Assembly: GCF_003337315.1 (NCBI RefSeq)
Contig: NZ_QPJV01000007.1
Location: forward strand, 62,001-126,000
DNA length: 64,000 bases
Source of the DNA: Vagococcus fluvialis
GTDB taxonomy: Bacteria > Bacillota > Bacilli > Lactobacillales > Vagococcaceae
Reading direction: 5' to 3'
Position numbers and translations under genes: made by a program
Shown here: piece by piece, positions 8,961 to 17,719 of the stretch
Layout: each line of letters starts with the position of its first letter
How positions within the stretch are numbered: the stretch's first letter is position 1
The notes under the pieces: model-generated
What the model saw: the letters and a program-made list of their open reading frames with translations, nothing else
Told to the model about the DNA's origin: nothing
Database searches by the model: none

Positions 8961-9088
8961 ACAACTCATGCAAAGACTTTTAGTTAAAAGTTGGTGATAC
9001 TTTGCATGGGGTAAAAAGTTACTAATCACCCAACTCAACTTTAAGCTTTGCAACCCTTATAAAAAAAGATATAAGGAGTGCTAAAAGC
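8961..9088 (+). promoter_or_regulatory. Candidate two-state 5' leader with sequestered ribosome site
   Basis: CATGCAAAG (8967-8975) is a perfect complement of CTTTGCATG (9000-9008), but TGCAAAG can also pair with CTTTGCA (9046-9052); the second fold encloses GTTGGTGAT (8990-8998) pairing with ATCACCCAAC (9025-9034), which crosses the first stem. Then CCTTAT (9055-9060) pairs with ATAAGG (9071-9076), covering the ribosome site AAGGAG of the next gene. This looks like translational control by an alternative-fold leader. Ligand, if any, unknown. Confidence 0.45.
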
Positions 9089-9346
9089 ATGGAGTATAAA
9101 AAAGCAGAAGAGATTTTACCAAAAGAATTATTGAAGGAAATACAAAATTATATACAAGGAGCCACTCTTTATATTCCAAAAGAAACTTATCATGAGTGGG
9201 GAGAAAAAAGTGGTATAAAAGATAAATTACATAAAAGAAATCAATTAATAAAAGAAAAATTTCAACAAGGAAACCCAATCCAGAGTTTAGCAAATGATTT
9301 TTATTTATCAGAAGAGACGATTAAAAAAATTGTTTATAAAAAATAG
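9089..9346 (+). CDS. CD3324-family putative DNA-binding protein
   Basis: 85 residues. It starts with KKAEEILPKELLKEIQNYIQ and contains IYIPKE-like and WGEKSG segments typical of the small CD3324 family; the C-terminus (SLANDFYLSEETIKKIVYK) reads as a helix-turn-helix like that of Mor-type activators. Probably a sequence-specific regulator, target unknown. It follows a structured leader whose hairpin covers the ribosome site and ends in a strong terminator, so it is a single-gene unit. Confidence 0.75.
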   Translation: MEYKKAEEILPKELLKEIQNYIQGATLYIPKETYHEWGEKSGIKDKLHKRNQLIKEKFQQGNPIQSLANDFYLSEETIKKIVYKK

Positions 9347-9391
9347 GAATAGGCATAGTTTGATTATAGTCAAACTATTCCTATTTTTTTG
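9341..9391 (+). terminator. Intrinsic terminator
   Basis: AAATAGGAA pairs with TTCCTATTT around an inner TAGTTTGA/TCAAACTA stem; T-run follows. The 5' arm overlaps the stop codon. Confidence 0.85.
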
Positions 9392-9436
9392 AAAGAAAGT
9401 GATTTATGATAAGTTAAGTAAGGAGGTTTTTATGAA

Positions 9437-9961
9437 ATGAAAAATAAACAGATTTACTTAAGAAAAATTAGAATAGAAGATGCTTTGGCTTATCAGGAAA
9501 GTACGACAAACGAAGAAATTCGTTATATGACAGGAACACCAAGAGAATATACGTTAGAAGAAATAAAAACTCATCTTAAAAGAATTATAGAAGACACATC
9601 AAGAGAAGACTATGCCATTTGTTTAAATGAAACTAAGCAGATGATTGGTGAGTTATCGATTTTAGATATTGATTCTCCTAATCACGCAGCTGTTTTTAGA
9701 ATATCTATGAATCATACGAACCATACAGGAAAAGGTTTTGGAACAGAAGCGATGGAATTAATTATCAACTATGTATTTAATGACTTGAAATTAAATAGAC
9801 TACAATTAGAAGTTTTTAGCCATAATGTAAGAGGCATTAGCGCGTATGAAAAAGTAGGATTTATCAAAGAAGGCATCTTAAGAGAAGCCCTATTTTATCA
9901 AGGAAACTATTCAGATGAAATAATTATGTCAATCTTAAAAAGTGACTTAGAAAAAGGTTAG
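9437..9961 (+). CDS. GNAT-family N-acetyltransferase (RimJ/RimL-like)
   Basis: 174 residues with the acetyl-CoA-binding signature GKGFGTEAM near residue 95 and the C-terminal NVRGISAYEKVGFIKEG block of the RimJ/RimL group. Predicted to acetylate an amino group of a protein N-terminus or small molecule. The start is ATG 9437, 10 nt after AGGAGG; an ATG at 9432 reads Met-Lys-stop and overlaps it, so ribosomes may meet a two-codon frame first. Single gene between two terminators. Confidence 0.88.
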   Translation: MKNKQIYLRKIRIEDALAYQESTTNEEIRYMTGTPREYTLEEIKTHLKRIIEDTSREDYAICLNETKQMIGELSILDIDSPNHAAVFRISMNHTNHTGKGFGTEAMELIINYVFNDLKLNRLQLEVFSHNVRGISAYEKVGFIKEGILREALFYQGNYSDEIIMSILKSDLEKG

Positions 9962-9999
9962 TAGCCTGTTTTGATAGCAAACAATGAGCTACTTTCTTT
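9960..9999 (+). terminator. Intrinsic terminator
   Basis: AGTAGC pairs with GCTACT with an inner TGTTT/AAACA helix, followed by TTTCTTTTT. Confidence 0.6.
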
Positions 10000-10072
10000 T
10001 TAATATATGTGCTAAACTTTTAATGAAAGAAAAATAGCTAGTTAAAGTCTAGAGCTGAGAGGAAGAAGTTCA

Positions 10073-10819
10073 GTGATTCAAATTGAGAGACGTATTGTAA
10101 ATGGTTTACCCTATTTGGAAATTGTAAAAAAAGAACTAAAAGATAAAGAATTACCAACTGTTTTTTTCTATCATGGTTGGACAAACTGTAAGGAATCAGT
10201 TTTAGTCAATGGTTACGAAGTTGCTCAAAAAGATATGCGGGGGATTATTCCTGATGCGATGTTTCACGGGGAGCGAAATGATGGTTTACCGATTAAGGAG
10301 CATTTTGAAGATTTTGCTAATATTGTTATGGGAAGTGTAGATGAATTTCCGATTATTCTAGCAGACTTAGTAAATAGAAAAGTAACTGATCCAAAACGAG
10401 TGGGTGTGACAGGTCTTTCAATGGGTGGTATTACAACTTGTGGGATTATGACGAAACATGAAAATGTTAAGGCAGCAGATTGTTTAATGGGAGCACCTAA
10501 CTTTCATGATTTTGTTGAGATGGTAGCCAAACTTGCTTTTGAAGTTGATGAGTTACCTGAAGAAACTCAAAAAGATTTTTTAAAAATGAAAGTATATGAT
10601 TTGTCACTTCAGCCAGAAAAAATTGCTAAAAGACCTATGCATTTTTGGCATGGTGAGAAAGATGACATGGTTCCTTATCAACCAACGTTTGATTTTTATC
10701 AAGATCATAAAAAGACAGAATACGGTAAAAATATGACTTTTACAACAACAGATGATGGACATAGAGTGCCTTATCATATCACACAAGAAATGGCTGAGTA
10801 TTTTTCAAAAGTCTTATAA
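10073..10819 (+). CDS. Alpha/beta-hydrolase, prolyl-oligopeptidase-like esterase
   Basis: 248 residues from GTG 10073 behind GAGAGGAAG. Serine-hydrolase triad is visible: nucleophile in GLSMGG (near residue 117), acid in HGEKDDMVPY (near 197) and His in DDGHRVPYH (near 225). The HGWTNCKE oxyanion-region segment matches the YitV/YtmA-like group of small cytosolic esterases. No signal peptide. Substrate unknown. Ends at its own terminator. Confidence 0.85.
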   Translation: MIQIERRIVNGLPYLEIVKKELKDKELPTVFFYHGWTNCKESVLVNGYEVAQKDMRGIIPDAMFHGERNDGLPIKEHFEDFANIVMGSVDEFPIILADLVNRKVTDPKRVGVTGLSMGGITTCGIMTKHENVKAADCLMGAPNFHDFVEMVAKLAFEVDELPEETQKDFLKMKVYDLSLQPEKIAKRPMHFWHGEKDDMVPYQPTFDFYQDHKKTEYGKNMTFTTTDDGHRVPYHITQEMAEYFSKVL

Positions 10820-10827
10820 AACGGATT

Positions 10828-10861
10828 AGAAGGTAGCCTTGCTATGGAGACCTTCTTTTTA
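10828..10861 (+). terminator. Intrinsic terminator
   Basis: AGAAGGT pairs with ACCTTCT and is followed by TTTTT. Confidence 0.75.
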
Positions 10862-10907
10862 GTACAATGGTGTTAAGAATAAGTAACTAGTAAAAGGATG
10901 AAGAGAT

Positions 10908-12005
10908 ATGAAGAAAGTAATGCTCATTTTTGGTACTAGACCTGAGGCAATTAAAATGGGACCTCTTGTTAAAGAATTAGAAAAGCATCATGACATAGAA
11001 ACTATTGTCTGCGTAACTGGTCAACACAGAGAAATGCTAGATCAAGTATTAAGTATTTTTGATATTGTTCCTCAATACGATTTAGAAATTATGAAACATA
11101 AACAAGATTTATTTGACGTAACAATTAATATTTTAGAGAAAATAAAACCTGTTTTGGAAAAAGAAAATCCTGATATGGTTTTAGTCCATGGAGATACAAG
11201 TACTACCTATGCTGCAGGATTAGCAAGTTTTTACCTAAGAATTCCAGTAGGACATGTTGAGGCAGGTTTAAGAACGCATAATATTTATTCTCCTTATCCA
11301 GAGGAATTTAACCGTCAATCAGTGGGCTTATTTTCAGCGTTAAATTTTGCACCAACAAAAAAAGCAGCTCAAAATTTATTAGATGAAGGTAAGACAGCCA
11401 GTTCAATTTATGTGACAGGAAATACAGCGATTGATGCCTTAAAAACCACAGTTAGAGAAGACTACACCAGCCCAATTATTGAGTGGGCAAATGATAGTAA
11501 GTTAATTGTTTTAACAGCTCATAGAAGAGAAAATTACGGTGAACCAATGAGACACATGTTTCAAGCAATTAAACGAATTGTTGATGAGCATGAAGATATT
11601 AAAGTAGTTTATCCGATTCATATGAATCCAATGATTAAGGAATTAGCAGATGAGATTTTTACAGAGACTAAACGTGTGAAAATTATTCCGCCAATGGAAG
11701 TCGTTGATTTCCATAACTTATTAGCCAAAAGTCATATTATTCTAACGGACAGTGGTGGTATTCAAGAGGAAGCTCCTTCTTTAGGAAAACCAGTTTTAGT
11801 CATGCGTGATACAACAGAGCGACCAGAAGGTATTGAAGCTGGCACTCTAAAACTTGTTGGAACAGAGGAAGAAGTCATTTATGAACATTTCAAGGAACTG
11901 TTAGAAAATAAAGTGTTATATAAAGAGATGTCTGAGGCAAGCAACCCGTACGGTGATGGTACTGCTTCTGAACAAATTGTAACTATTTTAAAAGAAAAAT
12001 TATAA
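10908..12005 (+). CDS. wecB: UDP-N-acetylglucosamine 2-epimerase (non-hydrolysing)
   Basis: 365 residues, normal family length. Motifs include FGTRPEAIKM at the N-terminus, VHGDTST, GHVEAGLRTHN, NRQ, TAHRRENYGEP and TDSGGIQEEAP, all hallmarks of the non-hydrolysing enzyme that interconverts UDP-GlcNAc and UDP-ManNAc for wall teichoic acid linkage units and other surface glycans. GAAGAG lies before ATG 10908. Single gene with terminator; in Firmicutes the gene is also called mnaA. Confidence 0.95.
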   Translation: MKKVMLIFGTRPEAIKMGPLVKELEKHHDIETIVCVTGQHREMLDQVLSIFDIVPQYDLEIMKHKQDLFDVTINILEKIKPVLEKENPDMVLVHGDTSTTYAAGLASFYLRIPVGHVEAGLRTHNIYSPYPEEFNRQSVGLFSALNFAPTKKAAQNLLDEGKTASSIYVTGNTAIDALKTTVREDYTSPIIEWANDSKLIVLTAHRRENYGEPMRHMFQAIKRIVDEHEDIKVVYPIHMNPMIKELADEIFTETKRVKIIPPMEVVDFHNLLAKSHIILTDSGGIQEEAPSLGKPVLVMRDTTERPEGIEAGTLKLVGTEEEVIYEHFKELLENKVLYKEMSEASNPYGDGTASEQIVTILKEKL

Positions 12006-12013
12006 AAATGTCT

Positions 12014-12053
12014 AAAAACATTACTAGCTAAAAAAAGTTAGTAGTGTTTTTTT
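12014..12053 (+). terminator. Intrinsic terminator
   Basis: A stem of about 12 bp around ACATTACTAGCT / AGTTAGTAGTGT (two G-T pairs) followed by a T-run. Confidence 0.85.
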
Positions 12054-12108
12054 ATTATTGTTTAATTTGTTACATAAAATCTTTAATTTGAACATTAATA
12101 GTTAAAAA

Positions 12109-12137
12109 TGAAAGCGTTATACTTTATGGTGTATACT
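12109..12137 (+). promoter_or_regulatory. Promoter region with cre-like site before the GH85 gene
   Basis: TGAAAGCGTTATAC at 12109-12122 matches the CcpA consensus TGNAANCGNWNNCA except for the last two bases, and a -10-like TATACT sits at 12132-12137. A CcpA site overlapping the promoter would repress the glycan-degrading enzyme when preferred sugars are present. Prediction only. Confidence 0.4.
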
Positions 12138-12163
12138 ATTTGAAGTAATTTAGGAGGAGACAG

Positions 12164-15001
12164 ATGAAACAATCATATTTAAAATGTACCTCAGCAATGG
12201 TACTTTTAACAGCAACAACTGTAGGTCTTGCAGCCTGTAGTCAAGGTGAAGACAAGTCAGGAGTTATTAAATATTCTGAAACAGAAAAGGCGACAATGGA
12301 TAAAGGAATGGATAATCAGCCAGAGTCTTCTTACTGGTTCCCAGAAGATTTATTAGCTTGGAGTTTTGAAAAAGATCCAGATGCAAAATATAATGTTAGT
12401 CAAGTACCGCTTGCTAAAAGAGTTGATAAAAAAGAATTACCTAAAGCTAATGAAACTCAAAATGAAGAGATGAAAGTCGTTGCACTTTCGATTATGAATA
12501 GCAGTACTAGTGGAAATGCACCTCGTGGTTTAAATAATTTTGATGCAAATGTTTTCTCAAATTGGCAATATGTGGATCAATTAGTTTATTGGGGTGGCTC
12601 ATCTGGTGAAGGTATTATAGTACCACCAAGTCCAGATGTCATTGATGCTGCTCATAAAAATGGTGTCCCTGTTTTAGGAACTATTTTCTTTCCTCAAACA
12701 GCACACGGCGGAAAAATCGACTGGCTAGATACTTTCTTAGAAAAAGATGCCAATGGAGAATTTCCGATTGTTGATAAAATGATTGAAGTAGCTAATGTAT
12801 ATGGTTTTGATGGGTGGTTTATTAATCAAGAAACAGATACAGAAGTGACAAGTTTTGATGACGCTAAAGAAGGTAAAAAAGAAGAAGCTCCTGCAGAAGG
12901 TGAATTAACTAAAGAACATGCTGATTTAATGCAAGAATTAATCGCTGAATTTAAGAAAAAAGCTGGCGATCAGCAAGATATTATGTGGTATGATTCGATG
13001 ACTTCAGAAGGTAAGATGGATTGGCAAAATGCTTTAACTGATAAAAATAAAGCTTATATGGTTGATGCTGACATGAAACCTTTATCAGATAGTATGTTCT
13101 TAAACTTCTGGTGGAGTACTGACGAACTTGCTAAGGATGAGCTACTGAAAAAATCAAATGAAAAAGCAAAAGAAATGGATGTTAATCCATATGATTTATT
13201 TGCAGGAATTGATGTTCAAGAAAATGGTTATGCAACTGATGTCAAATGGGACTTATTTACAGATAAAGAAGGAAAACCACTGACATCTCTTGGACTTTAT
13301 GTGCCGTCATGGACATACGCTTCATCAAGTTCACCAGATGAATTTCAAGAAAAAGAAAATATTTTTTGGGTTAACAATGAGCAAGATGCGACAAAAGGTA
13401 AATTACCAGAAGCAGAGGAATGGCCAGGAATCTCAACTTTTGCTGTTGAACAAACAGCTATTACCAGTTTACCATTCACAACAAATTTCAACTTAGGTAA
13501 TGGATATAATTACTTTATTGATGGCCAAAAAGTTTCAAGTATGGAATGGAATAACCGCAGTATGCAAGATGTTATGCCAACTCATCGCTGGAATTTTGAA
13601 CATGGGAAAGATAATAATCTAAATGTGACAATGGACTATACAGATGCTTATCAAGGTGGAAATTCATTAAAACTACGCGGAAATATGAATAAAAAAGAAG
13701 CTAGTAGTATGAAACTTTATGAAACACGCTTAGAGTTTGATAAAGAAACAACTTTTACAACCACTGCAAAAGCATCTGAAAAAACAGATTTAAACCTTAC
13801 TTTAAGTTATGATGATGGAAAAACAGAGACGTTTAAAGGTGATAAGGCAGTTGAAGCCGATTGGACAACCATAACTTTTGATGTGAAAAAAGCTGCTGGA
13901 AAAACAGTAACAGCTATTGATTACGAATTAGTTTCCCAAGAGTCAAGTGATACTTATGAATTTAAATTTGGTCAACTCGCTGTTAAGCCCAAAATGAAAA
14001 ACGAATTACTTTCAGTGAGTGGTTTAGAAATTGAAGATGCGATTTTTGATGAGGAAGAAAGTAATTATGCTGGAGTGAGATTAATCTGGGATGAGATTGA
14101 GTCTGATTTACTAGTTTCTTATGAAATTTACCGAGTGAATGACGATAAAACTCGATCATTCTTAGGAACAACGGTTTCAAATAACTTTTATATCAACGGA
14201 CTTAGCAGACAAGAAAAAGTAACTAAAACGAATTTTGAAGTAGTGGCAGTTAACAAAAATGGCGAACGTGGTAAAGCTTCAAAAGCTGTAATAATGGAGT
14301 GGCCTGACAATACAGTTCCTAAAGCTTCATTTACTGCTTCACGTACGTTAATAGCCCCTGGTGAAAAAGTAACCTTTACAAACACATCTTCAACTAATAC
14401 AGATAGTGTGGAGTGGGAATTCACTGGTGGAGATATTGAAACAAGTGATGAGAATGAAGTTACTGTAACATTTAGTAAGCCAGGAACTTATACAGTAAAA
14501 ATGGTTGCTAAAAACGATTCAGGTGAAACGCCAATTGAAATGGAAAATCTAATCACAGTTGATGATAAAGCAAAAGGTGATTTAGTTATATTATCTCAAG
14601 GTGCTAAAGCTGAAGCATCATCATTTGTTAATGACGGAGAAGCTCCAGAATTTGCTCTTGATGGAAAACTTGATACTAAATGGTGTGCAACTGGAAACCC
14701 ACCGCATAATATTACAATTGATTTAGGTGAAGTGAAAACAATTAGTGAAGTACATATTGCACATGCTGAAGCTGGTGGTGAAGCTCCAGATATGAATACA
14801 AGAGCTTACACGATTGAAGTCAGTGAAGATGGTAAAGAATTTACTCAAGTGACACGCATTATTAATAATGAAAAAGGTGAAACAGTAGATACGTTTGCAG
14901 CAACTAAAGCTCAATTTGTGAGATTTACTTCTGATAAACCAACCCAAGGAGCAGATTCTGCTGTCAGAATTTACGAAATTGGTGTTTACGGATTAAAATA
15001 A
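12164..15001 (+). CDS. GH85 endo-beta-N-acetylglucosaminidase lipoprotein
   Basis: 945 residues. The signal peptide ends in a lipobox (GLAAC, Cys at about residue 25), so it should be lipid-anchored outside the membrane. The GH85 catalytic domain follows: LVYWGGSSGEG, GVPVLGTIFFPQ, and GFDGWFINQETD with the expected catalytic pair Asn221 and Glu223. Then come a jelly-roll carbohydrate-binding domain (about 450-605), an Fn3-like domain (about 610-705), a PKD-like domain (about 710-790) and a C-terminal F5/8-type discoidin domain (about 800-945). GH85 enzymes cut the GlcNAc-GlcNAc core of N-glycans, freeing host sugars. AGGAGGAG precedes ATG 12164. Members of this family are usually secreted or sortase-anchored; here the anchor is lipid. 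Confidence 0.92.
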   Translation: MKQSYLKCTSAMVLLTATTVGLAACSQGEDKSGVIKYSETEKATMDKGMDNQPESSYWFPEDLLAWSFEKDPDAKYNVSQVPLAKRVDKKELPKANETQNEEMKVVALSIMNSSTSGNAPRGLNNFDANVFSNWQYVDQLVYWGGSSGEGIIVPPSPDVIDAAHKNGVPVLGTIFFPQTAHGGKIDWLDTFLEKDANGEFPIVDKMIEVANVYGFDGWFINQETDTEVTSFDDAKEGKKEEAPAEGELTKEHADLMQELIAEFKKKAGDQQDIMWYDSMTSEGKMDWQNALTDKNKAYMVDADMKPLSDSMFLNFWWSTDELAKDELLKKSNEKAKEMDVNPYDLFAGIDVQENGYATDVKWDLFTDKEGKPLTSLGLYVPSWTYASSSSPDEFQEKENIFWVNNEQDATKGKLPEAEEWPGISTFAVEQTAITSLPFTTNFNLGNGYNYFIDGQKVSSMEWNNRSMQDVMPTHRWNFEHGKDNNLNVTMDYTDAYQGGNSLKLRGNMNKKEASSMKLYETRLEFDKETTFTTTAKASEKTDLNLTLSYDDGKTETFKGDKAVEADWTTITFDVKKAAGKTVTAIDYELVSQESSDTYEFKFGQLAVKPKMKNELLSVSGLEIEDAIFDEEESNYAGVRLIWDEIESDLLVSYEIYRVNDDKTRSFLGTTVSNNFYINGLSRQEKVTKTNFEVVAVNKNGERGKASKAVIMEWPDNTVPKASFTASRTLIAPGEKVTFTNTSSTNTDSVEWEFTGGDIETSDENEVTVTFSKPGTYTVKMVAKNDSGETPIEMENLITVDDKAKGDLVILSQGAKAEASSFVNDGEAPEFALDGKLDTKWCATGNPPHNITIDLGEVKTISEVHIAHAEAGGEAPDMNTRAYTIEVSEDGKEFTQVTRIINNEKGETVDTFAATKAQFVRFTSDKPTQGADSAVRIYEIGVYGLK

Positions 15002-15010
15002 TATCATGTG

Positions 15011-15043
15011 AAAAGAGACTGATAATTTGTAGTCTCTTTTTTT
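15011..15043 (+). terminator. Intrinsic terminator
   Basis: AAAGAGACT pairs with AGTCTCTTT and runs into seven T. Confidence 0.88.
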
Positions 15044-15101
15044 ATTAATGAAAAATGGTATAGTTACTAGTGTTTGTTAACTAAACAATTTTAAAACGAA
15101 C

Positions 15102-15115
15102 TGTAAAACGGTTAC
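15102..15115 (+). promoter_or_regulatory. Weak cre-like site
   Basis: GTAAAACGGTTAC is an inverted repeat around CG resembling a degenerate CcpA site, 134 nt before the WxL surface gene. The rest of this 205-base gap is AT-rich with no promoter I can define well. Confidence 0.25.
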
Positions 15116-15248
15116 GCAAATTTAATGTAAAGTTTTTTTGTTATCTATACATTAAATAACAAATATTTTTTATTTTTACAATAACTATATAGTTACTTTA
15201 CAATACTATGATATACTCTGCCTGTATCAAAAAAAAGGAGAGAAAAGA

Positions 15249-17567
15249 ATGAAGCAAATTAAGTTACATCAAATGATACTAGCAGCTATTTCAGGTGCAG
15301 TATTATTCACAGTTCCAGTAGGAGCAGAAAATGCGTTAGATCCGGCTCCGGAGATAAAACCGGCCCAAGCGAATGGACAAAAGGTATTGTTTGATAATAC
15401 TCATGCGCAGACGGCTGGAGCAGCTGATTGGGTAATTGATGGAGCGTTTTCAGACTTTGGAAATGGTTTGGCAGAGAAAGGATTTTACGTAAAAGAACTA
15501 CGTAAAAAGACACCAATTACTTTAGAAGATTTAAAAGGTTATGATGTCTTTGTTTTGCCAGAAGCGAACGTTCCGTATAAAGTGTCTGAACAGAATGCAA
15601 TTGAAGAATATGTAGCAAATGGTGGAGCTGTATTTTATATTAGTGACCACTATAATGCTGATAGAAATAAAAATAGAATTGATGCTAGTGAAGCATTCAA
15701 TGGCTATCGTCGCGGCGCTTTTGAAAATATGACGAAAGATATGTCAACTGAAGAGAAAAACTCTGAAGCTATGCAAGGAGTTGAAAGTAGTGACTGGCTA
15801 AGTGAAACGTTTGGTGTAAGGTTTAGATATAATGGTCTAGATAATATTAACGATAGTAGTAAGTGGATTTTACATGATGCTTTTGGAATTTTAGAGGGCG
15901 TTCAATCAGTGGGACTTCATGCTGGTTCAACAGTAGCAATTACTGATCCAACTCGTGCTAAAGGTTTAATCTATCCACCTACTGGATTAACAAGCTCAGC
16001 TAATAAATGGGGACCAGCTGTAGACCAAGGTGTTTATAATGGCGGTGGTGTTGAAGAAGGTGCTTATGTAGCTATTAGTAAGAAAGAAAAAGGAAAAGCT
16101 GCTTTTATTGGAGATTCATCTCCTGTAGAAGATTCTACACCTAAATATTTACGTGATGAAAATGGAAAAGCTAAAAAAACTTATGATGGTTGGAAAGAAA
16201 AAGATGATGCAAGGTTATTAGTGAATCTTGTTGAATGGTTAAGCCAAAAAGAAGACTATGATACATTTGATAAAATGGGTATCCAACTATCATCAAAAAC
16301 AGTCTTACATGATTTTGAAGAACCATCTAAAAGTACTGAGCCTCAAAAAGAACCATGGGCTGCACCAGCTGCTGGATACAAGTGGTATGATGAAAGTACT
16401 TTTGCACCAGGAAGCTACGGTTCAACGTCAAATGCAGAAATTCCTTCAACAGGGAAAGTCTCTCTTGTAGTAGATGCTAAACCAGAGGCTAAAAAAGAAA
16501 ATAAAGCCATTGTAAAAGTAACAGGTTTAGCACCAAATGCAGTAGCTGATGGTTATCAATTAGGTTTGTATACTCCTACTGCTCAAAATGGATTCACTCA
16601 AGGTTCACAAGTGGCTAAGACAAAAGTTGGCGATGGTCAGTGGTTACCAATTGGTTATTCTGAGAAATTTAGCGTTAAAGCTGATAATCAAGGAAATGCT
16701 GAACAAGTCGTTTACTTTAGCACTGAATTTGAAGGGAATTATAATATTCGTGTGAAACAAAATAAAGATAATATTATAACAAACCCAATTACTATTTTAC
16801 CACTCAGTGAAACGCCAGTAGATCCAGAAGTACCAACAGATGATGCTAACTATAATGTTAAAGGCGAAATTGTTTTTGAGAAAAATGATGAATCAGTTAA
16901 ACCGATTGACCCTGAAAATCCAAAAGAAGATATGACGCCACTTAATCCAGATGGCTCAGAAGCAACTAGTTCGGCAGGTGGTTTATTATCTGTAGACTAC
17001 GCATCAAGTTTTGCATTTGGTAAACAAAGTATTGAGAATAAAAATATGCTTTACGGGGCACAACCACAACAATTTAAAACTAGTGATACTTTAAGAGGTA
17101 ACTATGTTCAAGTTAGTGATCGTCGTGGAACAAATGCTGGTTGGGTATTAAGTATTGTTCAAAACGACCAATTTAAAACAGCTAAAAATGATGTTTTAAC
17201 AGGTGCAAAATTATACTTAGGGAACGGTGCTTTAAACTCGCCTAATATGACTGAAGAAGGGTTTAAACCTGAATTAGCTCCTGTGAATTTTGTTAAAGAT
17301 TTATCTTTAGCGTCTGAAAAAGTAACTGGTGGCTTAGAGTTGATTCCAGGGCAAACAAGTATTATCATGTCTGCTGACAAAGGAAAAGGAACTGGGACTT
17401 GGACATTATCGTATGGACAAACTAAAGATAAAAACATTGGTGTAATGGGGGCAAATGAACCAGCTAAAGCATCAGTTCTATTATCGATTCCAAGTTCATC
17501 AAATCCTGTTTCATCAAGTTATGAATCTACATTAACTTACAGATTATCTATGGTTCCGACTCCTTAA
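15249..17567 (+). CDS. WxL-domain surface protein with N-terminal GATase/GIFT-like domain
   Basis: 772 residues. Signal peptide with cleavage near VGAEN (about residue 27). Residues 45-330 read as a class I glutamine-amidotransferase-like or GIFT fold (KVLFDNTHAQ, YDVFVLPEAN, GGAVFYISDH), a fold found in sugar- and nucleotide-related surface proteins. Residues 370-520 look like an Fn3-type module. Residues 535-772 are a WxL domain with both motifs: Trp632-Val-Leu634 and Trp718-Thr-Leu720, the second in GTWTLSYG. WxL domains bind peptidoglycan without sortase. The DUF916/DUF3324 gene that follows is the usual membrane partner. AAAAGGAG precedes ATG 15249. Confidence 0.88.
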   Translation: MKQIKLHQMILAAISGAVLFTVPVGAENALDPAPEIKPAQANGQKVLFDNTHAQTAGAADWVIDGAFSDFGNGLAEKGFYVKELRKKTPITLEDLKGYDVFVLPEANVPYKVSEQNAIEEYVANGGAVFYISDHYNADRNKNRIDASEAFNGYRRGAFENMTKDMSTEEKNSEAMQGVESSDWLSETFGVRFRYNGLDNINDSSKWILHDAFGILEGVQSVGLHAGSTVAITDPTRAKGLIYPPTGLTSSANKWGPAVDQGVYNGGGVEEGAYVAISKKEKGKAAFIGDSSPVEDSTPKYLRDENGKAKKTYDGWKEKDDARLLVNLVEWLSQKEDYDTFDKMGIQLSSKTVLHDFEEPSKSTEPQKEPWAAPAAGYKWYDESTFAPGSYGSTSNAEIPSTGKVSLVVDAKPEAKKENKAIVKVTGLAPNAVADGYQLGLYTPTAQNGFTQGSQVAKTKVGDGQWLPIGYSEKFSVKADNQGNAEQVVYFSTEFEGNYNIRVKQNKDNIITNPITILPLSETPVDPEVPTDDANYNVKGEIVFEKNDESVKPIDPENPKEDMTPLNPDGSEATSSAGGLLSVDYASSFAFGKQSIENKNMLYGAQPQQFKTSDTLRGNYVQVSDRRGTNAGWVLSIVQNDQFKTAKNDVLTGAKLYLGNGALNSPNMTEEGFKPELAPVNFVKDLSLASEKVTGGLELIPGQTSIIMSADKGKGTGTWTLSYGQTKDKNIGVMGANEPAKASVLLSIPSSSNPVSSSYESTLTYRLSMVPTP

Positions 17568-17612
17568 GAGATTAAAAGTTTAAGAAGTTGTAACGCATTA
17601 GTTATCAATAAG

Positions 17613-17655
17613 GGGCTGTGGTATAAGTTTTTACTTATGTCACAGACTCTTTTTA
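17613..17655 (+). terminator. Intrinsic terminator
   Basis: CTGTG/CACAG and ATAAGT/ACTTAT helices form one interrupted stem followed by CTTTTTA. Confidence 0.75.
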
Positions 17656-17719
17656 TAGTTATCTATTATATATTAGTGATTACAAAAATTTATGTGACGA
17701 GTTATGGAAGGGAAAACAA

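Noticed and set aside
14188-14947. Minus-strand open frames inside the GH85 gene
   Set aside because: Antisense shadows of Asp/Glu/Lys-rich coding sequence; no ribosome sites or recognisable domains.
15102-15217. Standard -35/-10 pair for the WxL gene
   Set aside because: TTTACA and TATACT boxes occur but with only 9 nt between them; no pairing with 16-18 nt spacing was convincing.
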